Assembly (NCBI GenBank): GCA_024803745.1
Contig: JANJXV010000013.1
Span: 16,613,501-16,677,500, forward strand
Direction of reading: 5' to 3'
DNA from: Megascapheus bottae
Lineage: Eukaryota > Chordata > Mammalia > Rodentia > Geomyidae
Length of the DNA: 64,000 nt
The notes under the pieces were generated by a model. That model saw nothing but the letters and a program-made list of their open reading frames with translations. It made no database searches and was not told the origin of the DNA. Position 1 is the stretch's first letter. Every line of letters begins with the position of its first letter. The position numbers and the translations under genes were made by a program. Positions 12,620 to 22,870 of this stretch are shown here, piece after piece.

Positions 12620-15600
12620 TTACTTTTTCAGGTCATTGAGCACATCCTGTTTGGTGATTTTGGCCCATGCATCAGGAATTTTACCTGTATCTGTAAATTT
12701 CTTTTGATATTTTTCTTCTAAGTTTGACCTGAAGTGTGAGATGAACCATTTCCAGTATGGCTGACTGGATGAATCAGGGGTAATACTCCAGGTGGCATAA
12801 TCCCCTCCTGCCTGTCGGTAGTTCTTGTATGGGATTTCCTGGCCATTTCCTAAAAGCATGAAACGATCGCTTGCTACTGAAGTAGTACAGCAATCAATGA
12901 CAAACTGGTTTGTCTTATGCTTATGCCATCCATTGACAGCTTGAGGACGGTGGAAGGGGACACTGTGGTCTCCTTCGTGATTAGGAATTGTGTTAGTACA
13001 AATTGCATTACATAATGGACATTGTTTCCAGCAGCCACAGAGATGTTCAGAGAGGATTTTCTCAATTTCAGGGACCATCTCATCTATAGGCAGACTTGAA
13101 AAATTCTCTTCTACTTTCTTCATTGCTGGATTCAAAGCTGAACTCATTGCTTCTTTGAGAAACTCAATATCTTTTATCTCCTGGTGTTCAATATTTACCA
13201 GATCTCTTCGTGGAAGGATCAGATTGCTTCCTAGGTGATCACAGAACAAATCCAACCACCCAGATGCAGTGCTGCCTTTATCTTTAGTTACTGCAGTGGA
13301 TTCATGAATGGCAGAGAGAATGGTATTCTTCATGTCATCTAAGCTCATTTTAAAGAACATCTGTATTTTTTCACCTTTATTTGAACAGTATCTTTTAATA
13401 CAGTTTTCAATGTAGCTGCTAAAAAATGATTTTGTGTCATGAAGGTATTGCCAGTAATTATCAAAGTTTTCTTCTTCTGCTAGAGAAATAAGAATTTGTT
13501 TCTCTAGGTTTGCTCTGTTTCCATTGAATGCAGGGCAAGTAGCTCGCATTTCCCCGGCTATTTTAATGACCATCTTTCCCTGTATTGTGGCAGAGACAGC
13601 AGGGGTGAGCTTGTGCCACAGAAAATCAACAAATGTTGTGATGGAGGTGGCTCCTTGGCAGGAGATCTTAAAACTCATGAAAAAATCATCTTTCTTATTT
13701 TCCAGATAGCTCACAGGATCATTCGCCGCCTTGAATGCCCTGTGTATGTCCTTAAAAATTTTTGATGCTCTTTGGAACAAACACAAAGATAAGTCAATGT
13801 TGTATTTGCTTGTGAAAGTGTATCTTTCCTCAGTGAGTGCAGATTTTACCTCCTCATTTATTATTCTCAGTATTTCATGGAAATAACTTGCACTGTAATC
13901 ACTTTGTTGCTTACGAATATTGTTAACAGTTTCATTAAATCTTGAAACAATATGGTCAGTAGTCATATTAATGGATTCTCTATCATAAGCTTTTAATGTC
14001 CTTGTCATAAAGTTATATTTTTTACTCATTTTGACATGTTCATCATAATTGATTTGAAATTTTTCTCCACAATTACTCTTTAGTATGTCCACCAAGTTTA
14101 TCTCTTTTTGGAAATATTCCCAAAGGATATTTTCAGAATCTATATCAATATCGGGCTCTATGATTTGAGGAAGATCTGAAGACACATCATAAACCCATTT
14201 TTTCCAAAGTTGGTTGAATTTCTCATGTAATTCTTCCTCACTTAATTCTTTACCTTTTATGGTTAAGGCCAACTTTCGGCTTCTTTCAAGTAATTCATTT
14301 TCATAACCTGTCTTTTTCTTATGTAATCTTTCTTGATTTTTTTTAAACTGTATAAGTTCCTTGGCTTTCCTTTTGCTGTCTAGAATAAGTGCCTCTTTAA
14401 GGATTATTAGCTTATTTTCAAAATTTGCTTTCCATTGAATCAGTATTTCACTTTCTGGGTCTTCATTGAAATATTTTTCAAGCTCTTGCTTGATTGCTGT
14501 GTATTTTTCTGTAACTGGAGCCTCACATAAGCTTGTTTGGAGTGTCTGAATCTTTCCATTCTGAATTTGATTGTTCAACTGATTCTGCAGGTCGAGCACA
14601 TGACTCCTCAGCTCCCAGGTCCACTGGTTGTACATGGTTTCCAGTTTGCTCATGGCCATGACCTCTCGGGTGTTCCTGAAACTGAAAATAAAGTTCTCAT
14701 TTATCAGGGCTCTCCACAGATCATGAACTCGGGATTTCACATGTGATATCTTCAGGATGCTTCCCCTGGATTCTTGTTCTGCAGTCAAAAGAATTCTACT
14801 TCTCAGTTCTTGGATATTGTGGCTGTAGCGAGGATTGGGAGGGGCCATTGGGGGATTGCCATCCCAGAGGTGAGCAAAATAGTAGACATGAGTATTGACA
14901 TCAAACCTAATGACATCACTGAAGTGAGTTATGTCTGAGCACTCTTCTTGCTCAGCAGCTGTTACAGCCATTTCATCCAGTCTCTGCTCTAGACATCTTC
15001 GTCCTTCCATGGTTTGATCTTCAGCTGTAATATCTCCCACATTCTGATGGACAAAGAGACAACTTGGGGAGATTTTGACTTTCCTCATCCTCAAAAATGC
15101 TTGGACAGCTATTTGTAGTATATCCTGCATCTCCGATGGATTCTCTCCAAAAATATTGATGATGGTCAAGTTTCCAAGCCCAATTACAAAAGTGGCCAGT
15201 TCATTGTCCCAGTTCTGAGATTTATTATTGCGTTCTGGGGCCCGGAGTCCTTCTGTGTCTATAACCAGCACAAAGTCAAAGCCAAGTTCTTCTGTAAAGT
15301 TCTGCTCCACCTTCAGAAGCTGCATGTAGGCCCCCCTGGTACATCTGCCTGCACTGACACTGAACTGTAGCCCGAAAAGGGCATTGAGCAAGGTGGACTT
15401 CCCTGAGCTCTGCAGACCAAGGACAGAGAGAATGAAGATCCGTTTGTCTCCAAGTTTCTCAGAGACCTTGTCAAACACAGCGGACACCCACTTGAGAGGC
15501 ACATATGAGGCATCTCCATCCATCAACTCAATGGGAACTCCAGATAGCATCAAGTCTGCAACCATTTGGGGAAGGGAAAGGAAAAGAGTGTCTCTTGTAG

Positions 15601-18600
15601 AAGAAGTTTCTTCCAGGGCTTCATAGATCTGGCCAACTTCTCTGAGAAATTGCTCAATTCCCAAGGTACAGTCCTGAATCTCTGTGGAGATGGCTTCTAT
15701 TTGATTTTGCCAGAGTTGCAGGGAATTGCTCTTTTGTGCCTTTTGCTTTTCAGTTTGTACTTGTGACCACAAAGATGCTTGGTGTTCACGCAGTTTTTCC
15801 AAGTGTTCTGCTGTGAGGTTTTCCAACAACAAACTCAGCCACTGCAAGAAGTAGAGTTTGGTGTGAGTTTCTGAATGTTCTTGAAGAATTTCAAGGACGG
15901 ATCTCATTAAATCATTGAGAGGAAAGGCTTTCTCCAACTGCTGACATCGTATTATTCGTTTATATGTCTCAATCTCACTCTTATGTTGTTCAATGCTTCG
16001 ATTTCCTTTTTCTCTCAGATGGTAGAATTCTTTGTCTTTCTTACACCAAAGGTGCCACAGCTGTCCCTGAAGTGGTAGTAAGTTTTCTTTTATCTGAGAT
16101 AATTTTGTTTCTCCAAGGAGGGCCATGACAGTCCGTGCTTTTTCTTTGGCATCCTTACAGTCTCGCTGGTTTTCATCTACAAGGAAACCTTGTTTATGAG
16201 CAATCAAGGAACACTTTTCTAAGCTGAGAGCAGTATTGGAAATCTCTAACAAATGTCTGATTGTCCTTGTGAGCTCTTCTGTTAATTCACCTTCATTTTT
16301 ATTCCTAATGCCAATTTTCACTCTTCTCCCAGAATTGTTGGTCATGGATTTCTCTCTGTCATCCAGTAAGCAGATCACAGGTCTTGATGACAGGCACAGA
16401 TCACGGACCATTGTTTGGTTTTCTTTATTGTCATCAGAAGCTGACATGAGGACCACAATGAGAGAAGAGACCTCCTGCAGGAAGGTGAATTGCTCCTTAT
16501 GTTCCTTTGCATCTCCATGAAGATTAGTGAAGGCCACACAGTTGTCAAATCTGTCCTCTTCCTCCCCACCAGGACAGAACCAGCAGATTTCTACCACACC
16601 CCCCATCAAGAGACAGTCTCTGCTACTTCCTCTGCAGTGTCTGTGAAAAAACACATCATGTTTACGTTTACTGAGGATCCAGTTCATGATCTGAGATTTG
16701 GAGGCAGAGAGGCCATCTCCAACTCTAATGAAGGACACGATGGGGGTAGAGACCTGGCACATCTGCTGGTTCTTGTAGCTGTTCTTCTTCCCTTGTGGTG
16801 ATTCCCTTGCTTGTTGCCAACTTTTCCTAATTTGACTGAGAGACCAGAGAGAAAATTCAACTTCAGAAGTGCAAGGATTAGGCACCACAAGGGGGAGAGC
16901 AAACTGACAAATGGACAGTTTGGCCAAAATATATTGTCTGGCAAGATCATCTGCGCAGTGAAAAATGGCCATCTGGATGTCCATTGGGTGAATATGTGGC
17001 TTAGATTTAGTGGCTGAAGCACTAGTGACACTTTGGCTGTCTTCGAATGAGTCCTCATATGGATCAAAAGCTTCATTTTCCTCATTTGAAGCACTTTGAG
17101 AGATTTGGTTCTCTGTGTTTTTGTCATCTTTGAAGACCATGTGCCTTAACCCATAATCTAACATCAGTAGCTTCTGCAAGAAATAGAAGGGAAGTTCCTG
17201 CTCAGATTTGGGGTGGGTGTTATGCACTGAAGTTTTATAGATAAGATGGAAGTTACTTCTGCTCATCTTTTTTGGATAGTAATACTCTAAGCCTAGCCGT
17301 TTGAGTAAATCTAAGAAAGATTCATTTTCTATTACCTTGCATTTGTTGTTTATATCATTATATTGTTTATAGGATTGCTTCTTTCCATGGAGGAGACTTT
17401 GCAATTGTTTCTTCACATTGTCCATTTGCAAAGAAGAGATAGTGGCTTCATAATCACCATCAATGAGTAATTTCAAATCTTTCTCTAGGTTTTCCCAATC
17501 ATATTCTGCTCCAAGTTTGGTTAAGACATGCATAACTTCATTAGACAATGATTGTTCCATGTGCTTCCTCATTAGTGCCATTCGTTGCACTTTCTCTTTT
17601 GGAGAAATAGCTGCAACTCCAACTGTGGCTGTTAGACTAGTGAGTACCAGGAATGCTTGAGCTCTGTAATTGCAAATGATTTTGAGCTCCTGGTATTTGT
17701 TTAAGGCAGTCTGCATTTCATCTAGTAGGAAGTTTAACTCATCATACCCTAGGAGATACTGAAAAGTATTGTTTATTACCTGATAGCCTGTACCAGCTGC
17801 AATAGAAAGAAACAGGAACTCTATGTCTGTCTGTTCTGTTTTTTTGAGGTAATTCAAGAAGCAGCTGAGAGCCATGCTGACTTCATAGGTAGCCTTTCTT
17901 TGAGCTTCTTCCACCATTTCTGTGGATTCAGGTTTGATATTTACTTCCATGAGGTTATTTTGGATTTCTTTTAAGATTTCGATGAACTGAGAGAATTGTG
18001 TGATGTTGACATGTTCTGGCTCTGGCTCTGCTTCTGCCTGGTAGATCCACTGCATGATGGAATGAGCCTGAGGAAAGTTTGTCACTTTGTAGATGTGAGG
18101 ATCCAGAAGACTGCACAACTGAGATTTAACAAATTTAGTTTTATAAATGGGTGACTTTTTGCAAAAGTTAACAGTATTTACTAGAAAATTCTGCAGGTCC
18201 CAATCTGTGAGGCATATGTTAATCCAAATGTCATAATTTTCCATTTTATGACTCAACATTTGCATGAAATCTGTCAGTTGTTTAAGTTGCTCTTCAGGAT
18301 CGGACACCTCCCAGGACTTCACATCCTCTAGGAAAGCCCGAGCTTCCTTCCCAATACTCAGTAGTTCCTCTCCATCCTGGATCTGGGCAGCGAGGCCACT
18401 CAGAGCAGTGTAACTGTCCTTTAGGCAGATAGCCATCTGAAGGGGATCCTTAAAGTCACTTGCGTGGTTGGAGAGGATGATGTCCCAAATGGGCACCAGG
18501 TGAAGCCCTCGGTCAATGACATTCCAGGTTTGGTTGCTGGAAAGAAGGCCAGCTTTCCACTGGGCAAATCCATCTGCTTCTGCTGGGCCACCTATCTGGG

Positions 18601-19915
18601 CCACTGATAATTGAAGTGTGGTTTGGAGGTTTTGAAAACATTTACTCTGAGAGGCTATTTTGGAATGTGGATCTGATACATTCATACAAGGAGCAACTTG
18701 TACTCCAAATCCACTGTAGCTGCCCTTTATGTACATTTCCAGGGTCTCTTCTGCCTCCTTCTTCACCTCAGTCAGCTGCTCACTCTGGAAACCCTCTGCA
18801 GTGGCCTTCCACCAGTATATTCCTCCTAAGTGCAGAGGACCTTGGTTTGCATGAGAGCCAAATCTGAGGAAGAAGTTTTCAGTTCTGTGCCTCAGTAATG
18901 AGATCCTGTCTGAGTTTGTAGTTTGACCCAAGAGTTCTTCAATGCTTTTCAGTTCCTGGAGAGCAGGTGTGGAGAGCTGGAGTTGGTCTGTGGGAAAGTG
19001 GCAGGATGCCAGGGGGAGGTAGCAGAACTTGGATGAGCAGAAATAAGAATGTTCAGAGTGCGAATTTTGGGTTTCCTTGGATTCTGAATGCTTGCTTTGA
19101 TCTATGCCAGCTTCTAAACTAAATCCCCAACCTCCACCCTTGGCTGATGCAGTTATGCTGAAGGCTAGCTTCTCTATAGTCTGGGAGAACATGGATTCTT
19201 CTTGGGAAGATGAAAATTCTTTCATTTCCATCCATGTGCGCTGCTCAGGTCCAGAGAGTGAAAACTCCTTGGGGACACTGAGTAGCTCTTCTCTCTTCTG
19301 GATTAGGTCTTTTTGGTGGCTGGTTTTATATATTCCCTGTAAGGCCAGCCCTCCAGATGCCCTTTTTACCAGATCTCTATCTGGGAGACTTTGCCTGTAG
19401 TTCATTGTCTGGTTCATGAGATAGAGTTGTTTCTGTGTGTTTTCTATGACTTCCTGTAGGGGCTCTTGAGGCAATGGCCAGTATTCTTCAGGTATTTCCA
19501 TTGCTTGCCTCAGCTCAACTTCTTTTCTCTCTACTACCTCTTCCTGTCTGTGCCTCCCTTCTGACAGCAAGTCTTTCAGCTCCTGCAGTGTCTGTTCTGC
19601 CTGTTTCTGCCTTTTCTTTATCATCTGCATTGATGGTGAAGCCTGCAAGACTGAAATACTTTTCGATTGTGCTAGGTCAAACAGTTTTTCTAGAGCCTTT
19701 TTCTCCCATGGATGCTGTACCTGGGATTTTAGCTTCTGGAGGTCTTTTTCTTTTAAATATTGTAAGGATTGGGCACATATCACACCCAGATGATCCTGCA
19801 GCTTTGGCAACCAGTATTCAACAGGAAGTCCCACTTCTCTCAGCATCACTTGGAGATCTTGCTTCCTCTTGTCTTTGAGCAAAGGCTCCTCAGGGTGGTT
19901 TTCTGTTGTGGCCAT
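12620..19915 (-). CDS. GVIN1: Interferon-induced very large GTPase 1 (VLIG-1), intact single-exon ORF
   Basis: An uninterrupted 2431-residue ORF lies in one exon, matching the roughly 2.4-kb-residue, single-coding-exon layout of rodent Gvin1. The N-terminus (about 1-85, MATTENHPEEPLLKDKRKQ onward) is a small helical module. It is followed by long helical, Glu/Lys/Gln-rich segments and the URGCP-like core from about residue 860. The VLIG-type G domain has a P-loop GLQSSGKS (G1500, K1506, S1507), a switch I Thr in CTRGAYMQ, G3 DTEGL (D1553) and FVHQNVGD. Near the C-terminus is a probable metal-binding cluster (C2293, C2295, C2299, C2302, C2306, H2313, H2317) before FHRPQAV. Family members are interferon-induced and act in cell-autonomous defence. 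The human orthologue GVINP1 has long been listed as a pseudogene, whereas this copy is fully open. Which rodent Gvin paralogue is the strict orthologue cannot be decided here. Confidence 0.95.
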   Translation of the reverse strand: MATTENHPEEPLLKDKRKQDLQVMLREVGLPVEYWLPKLQDHLGVICAQSLQYLKEKDLQKLKSQVQHPWEKKALEKLFDLAQSKSISVLQASPSMQMIKKRQKQAEQTLQELKDLLSEGRHRQEEVVERKEVELRQAMEIPEEYWPLPQEPLQEVIENTQKQLYLMNQTMNYRQSLPDRDLVKRASGGLALQGIYKTSHQKDLIQKREELLSVPKEFSLSGPEQRTWMEMKEFSSSQEESMFSQTIEKLAFSITASAKGGGWGFSLEAGIDQSKHSESKETQNSHSEHSYFCSSKFCYLPLASCHFPTDQLQLSTPALQELKSIEELLGQTTNSDRISLLRHRTENFFLRFGSHANQGPLHLGGIYWWKATAEGFQSEQLTEVKKEAEETLEMYIKGSYSGFGVQVAPCMNVSDPHSKIASQSKCFQNLQTTLQLSVAQIGGPAEADGFAQWKAGLLSSNQTWNVIDRGLHLVPIWDIILSNHASDFKDPLQMAICLKDSYTALSGLAAQIQDGEELLSIGKEARAFLEDVKSWEVSDPEEQLKQLTDFMQMLSHKMENYDIWINICLTDWDLQNFLVNTVNFCKKSPIYKTKFVKSQLCSLLDPHIYKVTNFPQAHSIMQWIYQAEAEPEPEHVNITQFSQFIEILKEIQNNLMEVNIKPESTEMVEEAQRKATYEVSMALSCFLNYLKKTEQTDIEFLFLSIAAGTGYQVINNTFQYLLGYDELNFLLDEMQTALNKYQELKIICNYRAQAFLVLTSLTATVGVAAISPKEKVQRMALMRKHMEQSLSNEVMHVLTKLGAEYDWENLEKDLKLLIDGDYEATISSLQMDNVKKQLQSLLHGKKQSYKQYNDINNKCKVIENESFLDLLKRLGLEYYYPKKMSRSNFHLIYKTSVHNTHPKSEQELPFYFLQKLLMLDYGLRHMVFKDDKNTENQISQSASNEENEAFDPYEDSFEDSQSVTSASATKSKPHIHPMDIQMAIFHCADDLARQYILAKLSICQFALPLVVPNPCTSEVEFSLWSLSQIRKSWQQARESPQGKKNSYKNQQMCQVSTPIVSFIRVGDGLSASKSQIMNWILSKRKHDVFFHRHCRGSSRDCLLMGGVVEICWFCPGGEEEDRFDNCVAFTNLHGDAKEHKEQFTFLQEVSSLIVVLMSASDDNKENQTMVRDLCLSSRPVICLLDDREKSMTNNSGRRVKIGIRNKNEGELTEELTRTIRHLLEISNTALSLEKCSLIAHKQGFLVDENQRDCKDAKEKARTVMALLGETKLSQIKENLLPLQGQLWHLWCKKDKEFYHLREKGNRSIEQHKSEIETYKRIIRCQQLEKAFPLNDLMRSVLEILQEHSETHTKLYFLQWLSLLLENLTAEHLEKLREHQASLWSQVQTEKQKAQKSNSLQLWQNQIEAISTEIQDCTLGIEQFLREVGQIYEALEETSSTRDTLFLSLPQMVADLMLSGVPIELMDGDASYVPLKWVSAVFDKVSEKLGDKRIFILSVLGLQSSGKSTLLNALFGLQFSVSAGRCTRGAYMQLLKVEQNFTEELGFDFVLVIDTEGLRAPERNNKSQNWDNELATFVIGLGNLTIINIFGENPSEMQDILQIAVQAFLRMRKVKISPSCLFVHQNVGDITAEDQTMEGRRCLEQRLDEMAVTAAEQEECSDITHFSDVIRFDVNTHVYYFAHLWDGNPPMAPPNPRYSHNIQELRSRILLTAEQESRGSILKISHVKSRVHDLWRALINENFIFSFRNTREVMAMSKLETMYNQWTWELRSHVLDLQNQLNNQIQNGKIQTLQTSLCEAPVTEKYTAIKQELEKYFNEDPESEILIQWKANFENKLIILKEALILDSKRKAKELIQFKKNQERLHKKKTGYENELLERSRKLALTIKGKELSEEELHEKFNQLWKKWVYDVSSDLPQIIEPDIDIDSENILWEYFQKEINLVDILKSNCGEKFQINYDEHVKMSKKYNFMTRTLKAYDRESINMTTDHIVSRFNETVNNIRKQQSDYSASYFHEILRIINEEVKSALTEERYTFTSKYNIDLSLCLFQRASKIFKDIHRAFKAANDPVSYLENKKDDFFMSFKISCQGATSITTFVDFLWHKLTPAVSATIQGKMVIKIAGEMRATCPAFNGNRANLEKQILISLAEEENFDNYWQYLHDTKSFFSSYIENCIKRYCSNKGEKIQMFFKMSLDDMKNTILSAIHESTAVTKDKGSTASGWLDLFCDHLGSNLILPRRDLVNIEHQEIKDIEFLKEAMSSALNPAMKKVEENFSSLPIDEMVPEIEKILSEHLCGCWKQCPLCNAICTNTIPNHEGDHSVPFHRPQAVNGWHKHKTNQFVIDCCTTSVASDRFMLLGNGQEIPYKNYRQAGGDYATWSITPDSSSQPYWKWFISHFRSNLEEKYQKKFTDTGKIPDAWAKITKQDVLNDLKK

Positions 19916-19935
19916 GGCTGTGAAAAACAGACACT
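19916..19935 (-). promoter_or_regulatory. GVIN1: 3' splice site of the GVIN1 coding exon
   Basis: The minus strand reads GTCTGTTTTTCACAG/CC ATG GCC. The AG occupies 19919-19918 and the exon would start at 19917, two bases before the ATG. This fits a separate untranslated 5' exon, as known for mouse Gvin1. That exon and the interferon-responsive promoter were not located in the repeat-rich DNA above 20 kb. Confidence 0.75.
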
Positions 19936-20040
19936 CAGTTACCCTGATGGTGCTAATCAGAAGGGTTAACTACATGGCCCAAAGGGTGACTTTACTGATG
20001 ATGCATGTCTATGAGGCTTTCTCATCCCCTCTTTTAGCTG

Positions 20041-20051
20041 TATATATGTAC

Positions 20052-20089
<38 letters not shown>

Positions 20090-20092
20090 TAT
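20041..20092. repeat. (TA)n(TG)n compound microsatellite
   Basis: A TA run changes into TG, lying 130 bases upstream of the GVIN1 coding exon. Confidence 0.9.
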
Positions 20093-20477
20093 ATACATTA
20101 AACATTGTTTCTATTCATTAAAATTTAAAATTTATTTTTATTGATATTGTAGAGTTAATATATACCAATCTATATTTTAAACACCATTTTTGTGTGTTTA
20201 TGTAAGATTATTGTTGGTATTTTCACCATGAATTGCCTTGCCCTTTTAGATACTAGTGAGTTATAATTTACCTTGATATTTACACTACTAATTCTTACAC
20301 AGAACCAATTGCACAGAGATTTGCATTAACCTGAGGGATAACATTTGATAATGTACATGATTTCCTAGGCTGGTGCTTATTTTTACAATGTGTTCCTGTC
20401 AATTGATTACAATTGATTACATTTTCTCTATTAAGTTCTATGAAGCCCAGGTTGACTGGTTCCATTTGTATCTCCCC

Positions 20478-20632
20478 CTTTCTTCTTCTTCCTCTTCCTC
20501 GTCCTCTTGCTCCTCCTCCTCCTCTTGCTCCTTTTCCTCCTCCTCCTCCTCCTCCTCCTCCTCCTCCTCCTCCTCCTCCCCCTCCTCCTCCTCCCCCTCC
20601 TCCTCCCCCTCCTCCTCCTCCTCTTTCTTTTT
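20478..20632. repeat. Long (TCC)n polypyrimidine tract
   Basis: About 150 bases of almost pure C/T built on TCC triplets, 560 bases upstream of the GVIN1 exon. It produces long Ser- or Pro-only ORFs that are not genes. Confidence 0.95.
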
Positions 20633-20945
20633 GGTTAGTTGTGGGGCTTGAACTCCGTGCCTAGGAGCTTTCTCTACCACTAAGAGCTTTCACAGTACCA
20701 CTTCTGGTTTTCTTGTGGTAAATTGGAGATAAGAATCTCATAGCTCAGCATCCTGAGTAGTTAGGATTACAGGCATGAATCACACACACCCTGTTTCCTT
20801 CTTCATTTTTTGAGGCAGGCTTTCACTATGTAGCTCAGGTGGTCTGAAACTTGCTATGTAGTCCAAGCTAGCCTTGAATTGGAAATTTTTCTGTTTCAAG
20901 TCTATTTAGAGCTTGGATGTAGTCATATTCCATAATACCTGGCTT
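20633..20945 (-). repeat. Reverse Geo-type SINE and B1-like monomer
   Basis: A Geo-type SINE at 20633-20790, then a B1-like reverse monomer (TCACTATGTAGCTCAGG). Confidence 0.7.
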
Positions 20946-21377
20946 TGTGTGCCTCTTGTAAGTCATTCCATGATGTTTATTAAATGGGAGCTGTCCTCCC
21001 ATTTTAATGCACTACTAATCTTGTTTATGGCACTCAATTCTTACTCATATTTTCCTAGTTAATGTGTCTTTCTTTGAACTAAATTACTATCTATTTACTG
21101 ATACCATTTATTCCTGTTTATGTAAGCCCAAATCATCTCCTGTATCCAATGTTTCATCAACATTATGGACCTTGTTTCACTGTTTCACTGCCTTCAGGAC
21201 AGCCAATAGGATAAGATTTCATATGTTTTAACTTAATATGGTAAAGTTAACTTTTATCCTTTAATTCCTATCCTACTGAATGGTAGTGCATTCATGACGA
21301 ATGCCATATTTATTTTTCTTCTCTAAATACAAATTTAGTGTACCCTTTCATTTCAGTTTATATATCTATATTTTTAA

Positions 21378-22055
21378 TTTTGGTTGGTCATGGGGCTTGG
21401 ACTCTGGGCCTGGGCCCTGTCCCTGAGCTCTCCAGCTCAAGGCTATCACCTGCGCCTTGAGTTACAGCACCACTTCTGGTTTTCTAGTGGTTAATTGGAG
21501 ATAAGAATCTCATGGTCCTTTAGTGCCTGGGCTGGCTTTGAACCAGGATCCTCAGATCTCAGCCTCCTGAGTAGGTAGTATTTTTTTCTTTTATTGTGCA
21601 ACTAGTGGGGCTTGAAATCATGGCCTCACACTGTCATGTACCTTTTTCACTCAAGGCTGGCTCTCAACTACTTGAGATATACCTGCACTTTCAGCCTTTT
21701 GCTGGTTAATCAGAGATAAAGGTCTCTTAGATTTGTCTGCCTGCCTTACTTCTAGCCTTTTTCCTGTCTTCTATGCTTACTCTCAGCCTCCTGAGTACCT
21801 AGGATTGCAGGCGTGAACCACTGGCAGCTGTCATTTACTTTACTTTGGGCCTGGGTGCTGTCCTTGAGTTCTTAAGCTCAAGGCTACTGCCCTACCTCTT
21901 GAGCCATAGCACTACTTCCAATTTTCTAGTGGCTAATTGGAGATGAGAATCTCATGGACTTTCAGTGCTATGCTGGCTTTCAACTGCGATCCTCAGATCT
22001 CAGCCTCCTGAGTAGCTAGAATTACAGGTATGAGCCACCATGTCTGACTACATTT
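21378..22055 (-). repeat. Three reverse 7SL/B1-Geo SINEs
   Basis: Three tandem-lying copies (about 21378-21570, 21590-21832, 21842-22055). Two contain CTCAGCCTCCTGAGTAG exactly and the first is cut just after it. Confidence 0.8.
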
Positions 22056-22220
22056 TTTAAAAACTGGTTTGAATTTGTACTTGTGTCTGCTGGGCACACA
22101 GTCTACTGTATCTCAGACTCTTTTAAATCGCTCTTTAATCTCACTTATTTTTCTAACCTCCTCTCCCTTTGATTTTGCTTCCATTATGCCTTTATTGGAT
22201 TGATATATTAATTGTCCATT

Positions 22221-22870
22221 CTGTTATGGTTTGAATGTTTGTCCTCACCAGAACTCATGTTTAAACTTAGTCACTATTGTATGATATTAAGATGTGAGAC
22301 TTTTCTTTTTGGTGTTGGTCTTGGGGCTTGAATTCTGAACTTGGGTTCTGTTCCTGAGCTTTTGTGCTCAAGGCCAGTGCTCTGCTACTTGAGCCACCAC
22401 TCCATTTCCATCTTTTTGTGGTTAATTGGGGGAAAGAATCTCACAGACTTTTCTCCCTGGGCTGGCTTAGAACTGTGATCCTCAGATCTCAGCCTCCTAA
22501 ATAAATAGCTAGGATTGCAGATGTGAGCCACTGGCACTGGGTATGAACATGAGACTTTTTTTTTTTTTTTTTTTTTGCCAGTCCTGGGCTTGAGCTCAGG
22601 GCCTGTGCACTGTCATTGGACTTTCTCAAGGCTAGAGCTCTACCACTTGAGCCTCAGCACCATTTCTGGCTTTTTTTCTATGTATGTGGTACCAGGGAAT
22701 CAAACCCGGGTCTTTGTGCATGCTAAGCAAGTACTTTAACCACTAGGCCAAACTCCCGGCCGAACATGAGACTTTTAAGAGGTAATTAGGCTATGAGATC
22801 TGTTCTCTCTTGAATGAGATTAATGCTGCTGTAAAAGAGAAAGTTTAGTCCTCCATTGCTTCTTTGTGCT
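22221..22870 (+). repeat. MaLR LTR interrupted by SINEs
   Basis: The LTR start TGTTATGGTTTGAATG lies at 22223 and resumes after 22763. Inside are a reverse composite SINE (22305-22540) and a reverse IDL-Geo SINE (22560-22762) flanked by GAACATGAGACTTTT. Confidence 0.75.

Noticed and set aside
12874..19878. Many antisense and frame-shifted ORFs inside the GVIN1 exon
   Set aside because: Shadows of a long coding exon with no independent homology.
20373..20680. ORFs rich in Ser, Pro or Glu
   Set aside because: Products of the TCC triplet repeat read in different frames.
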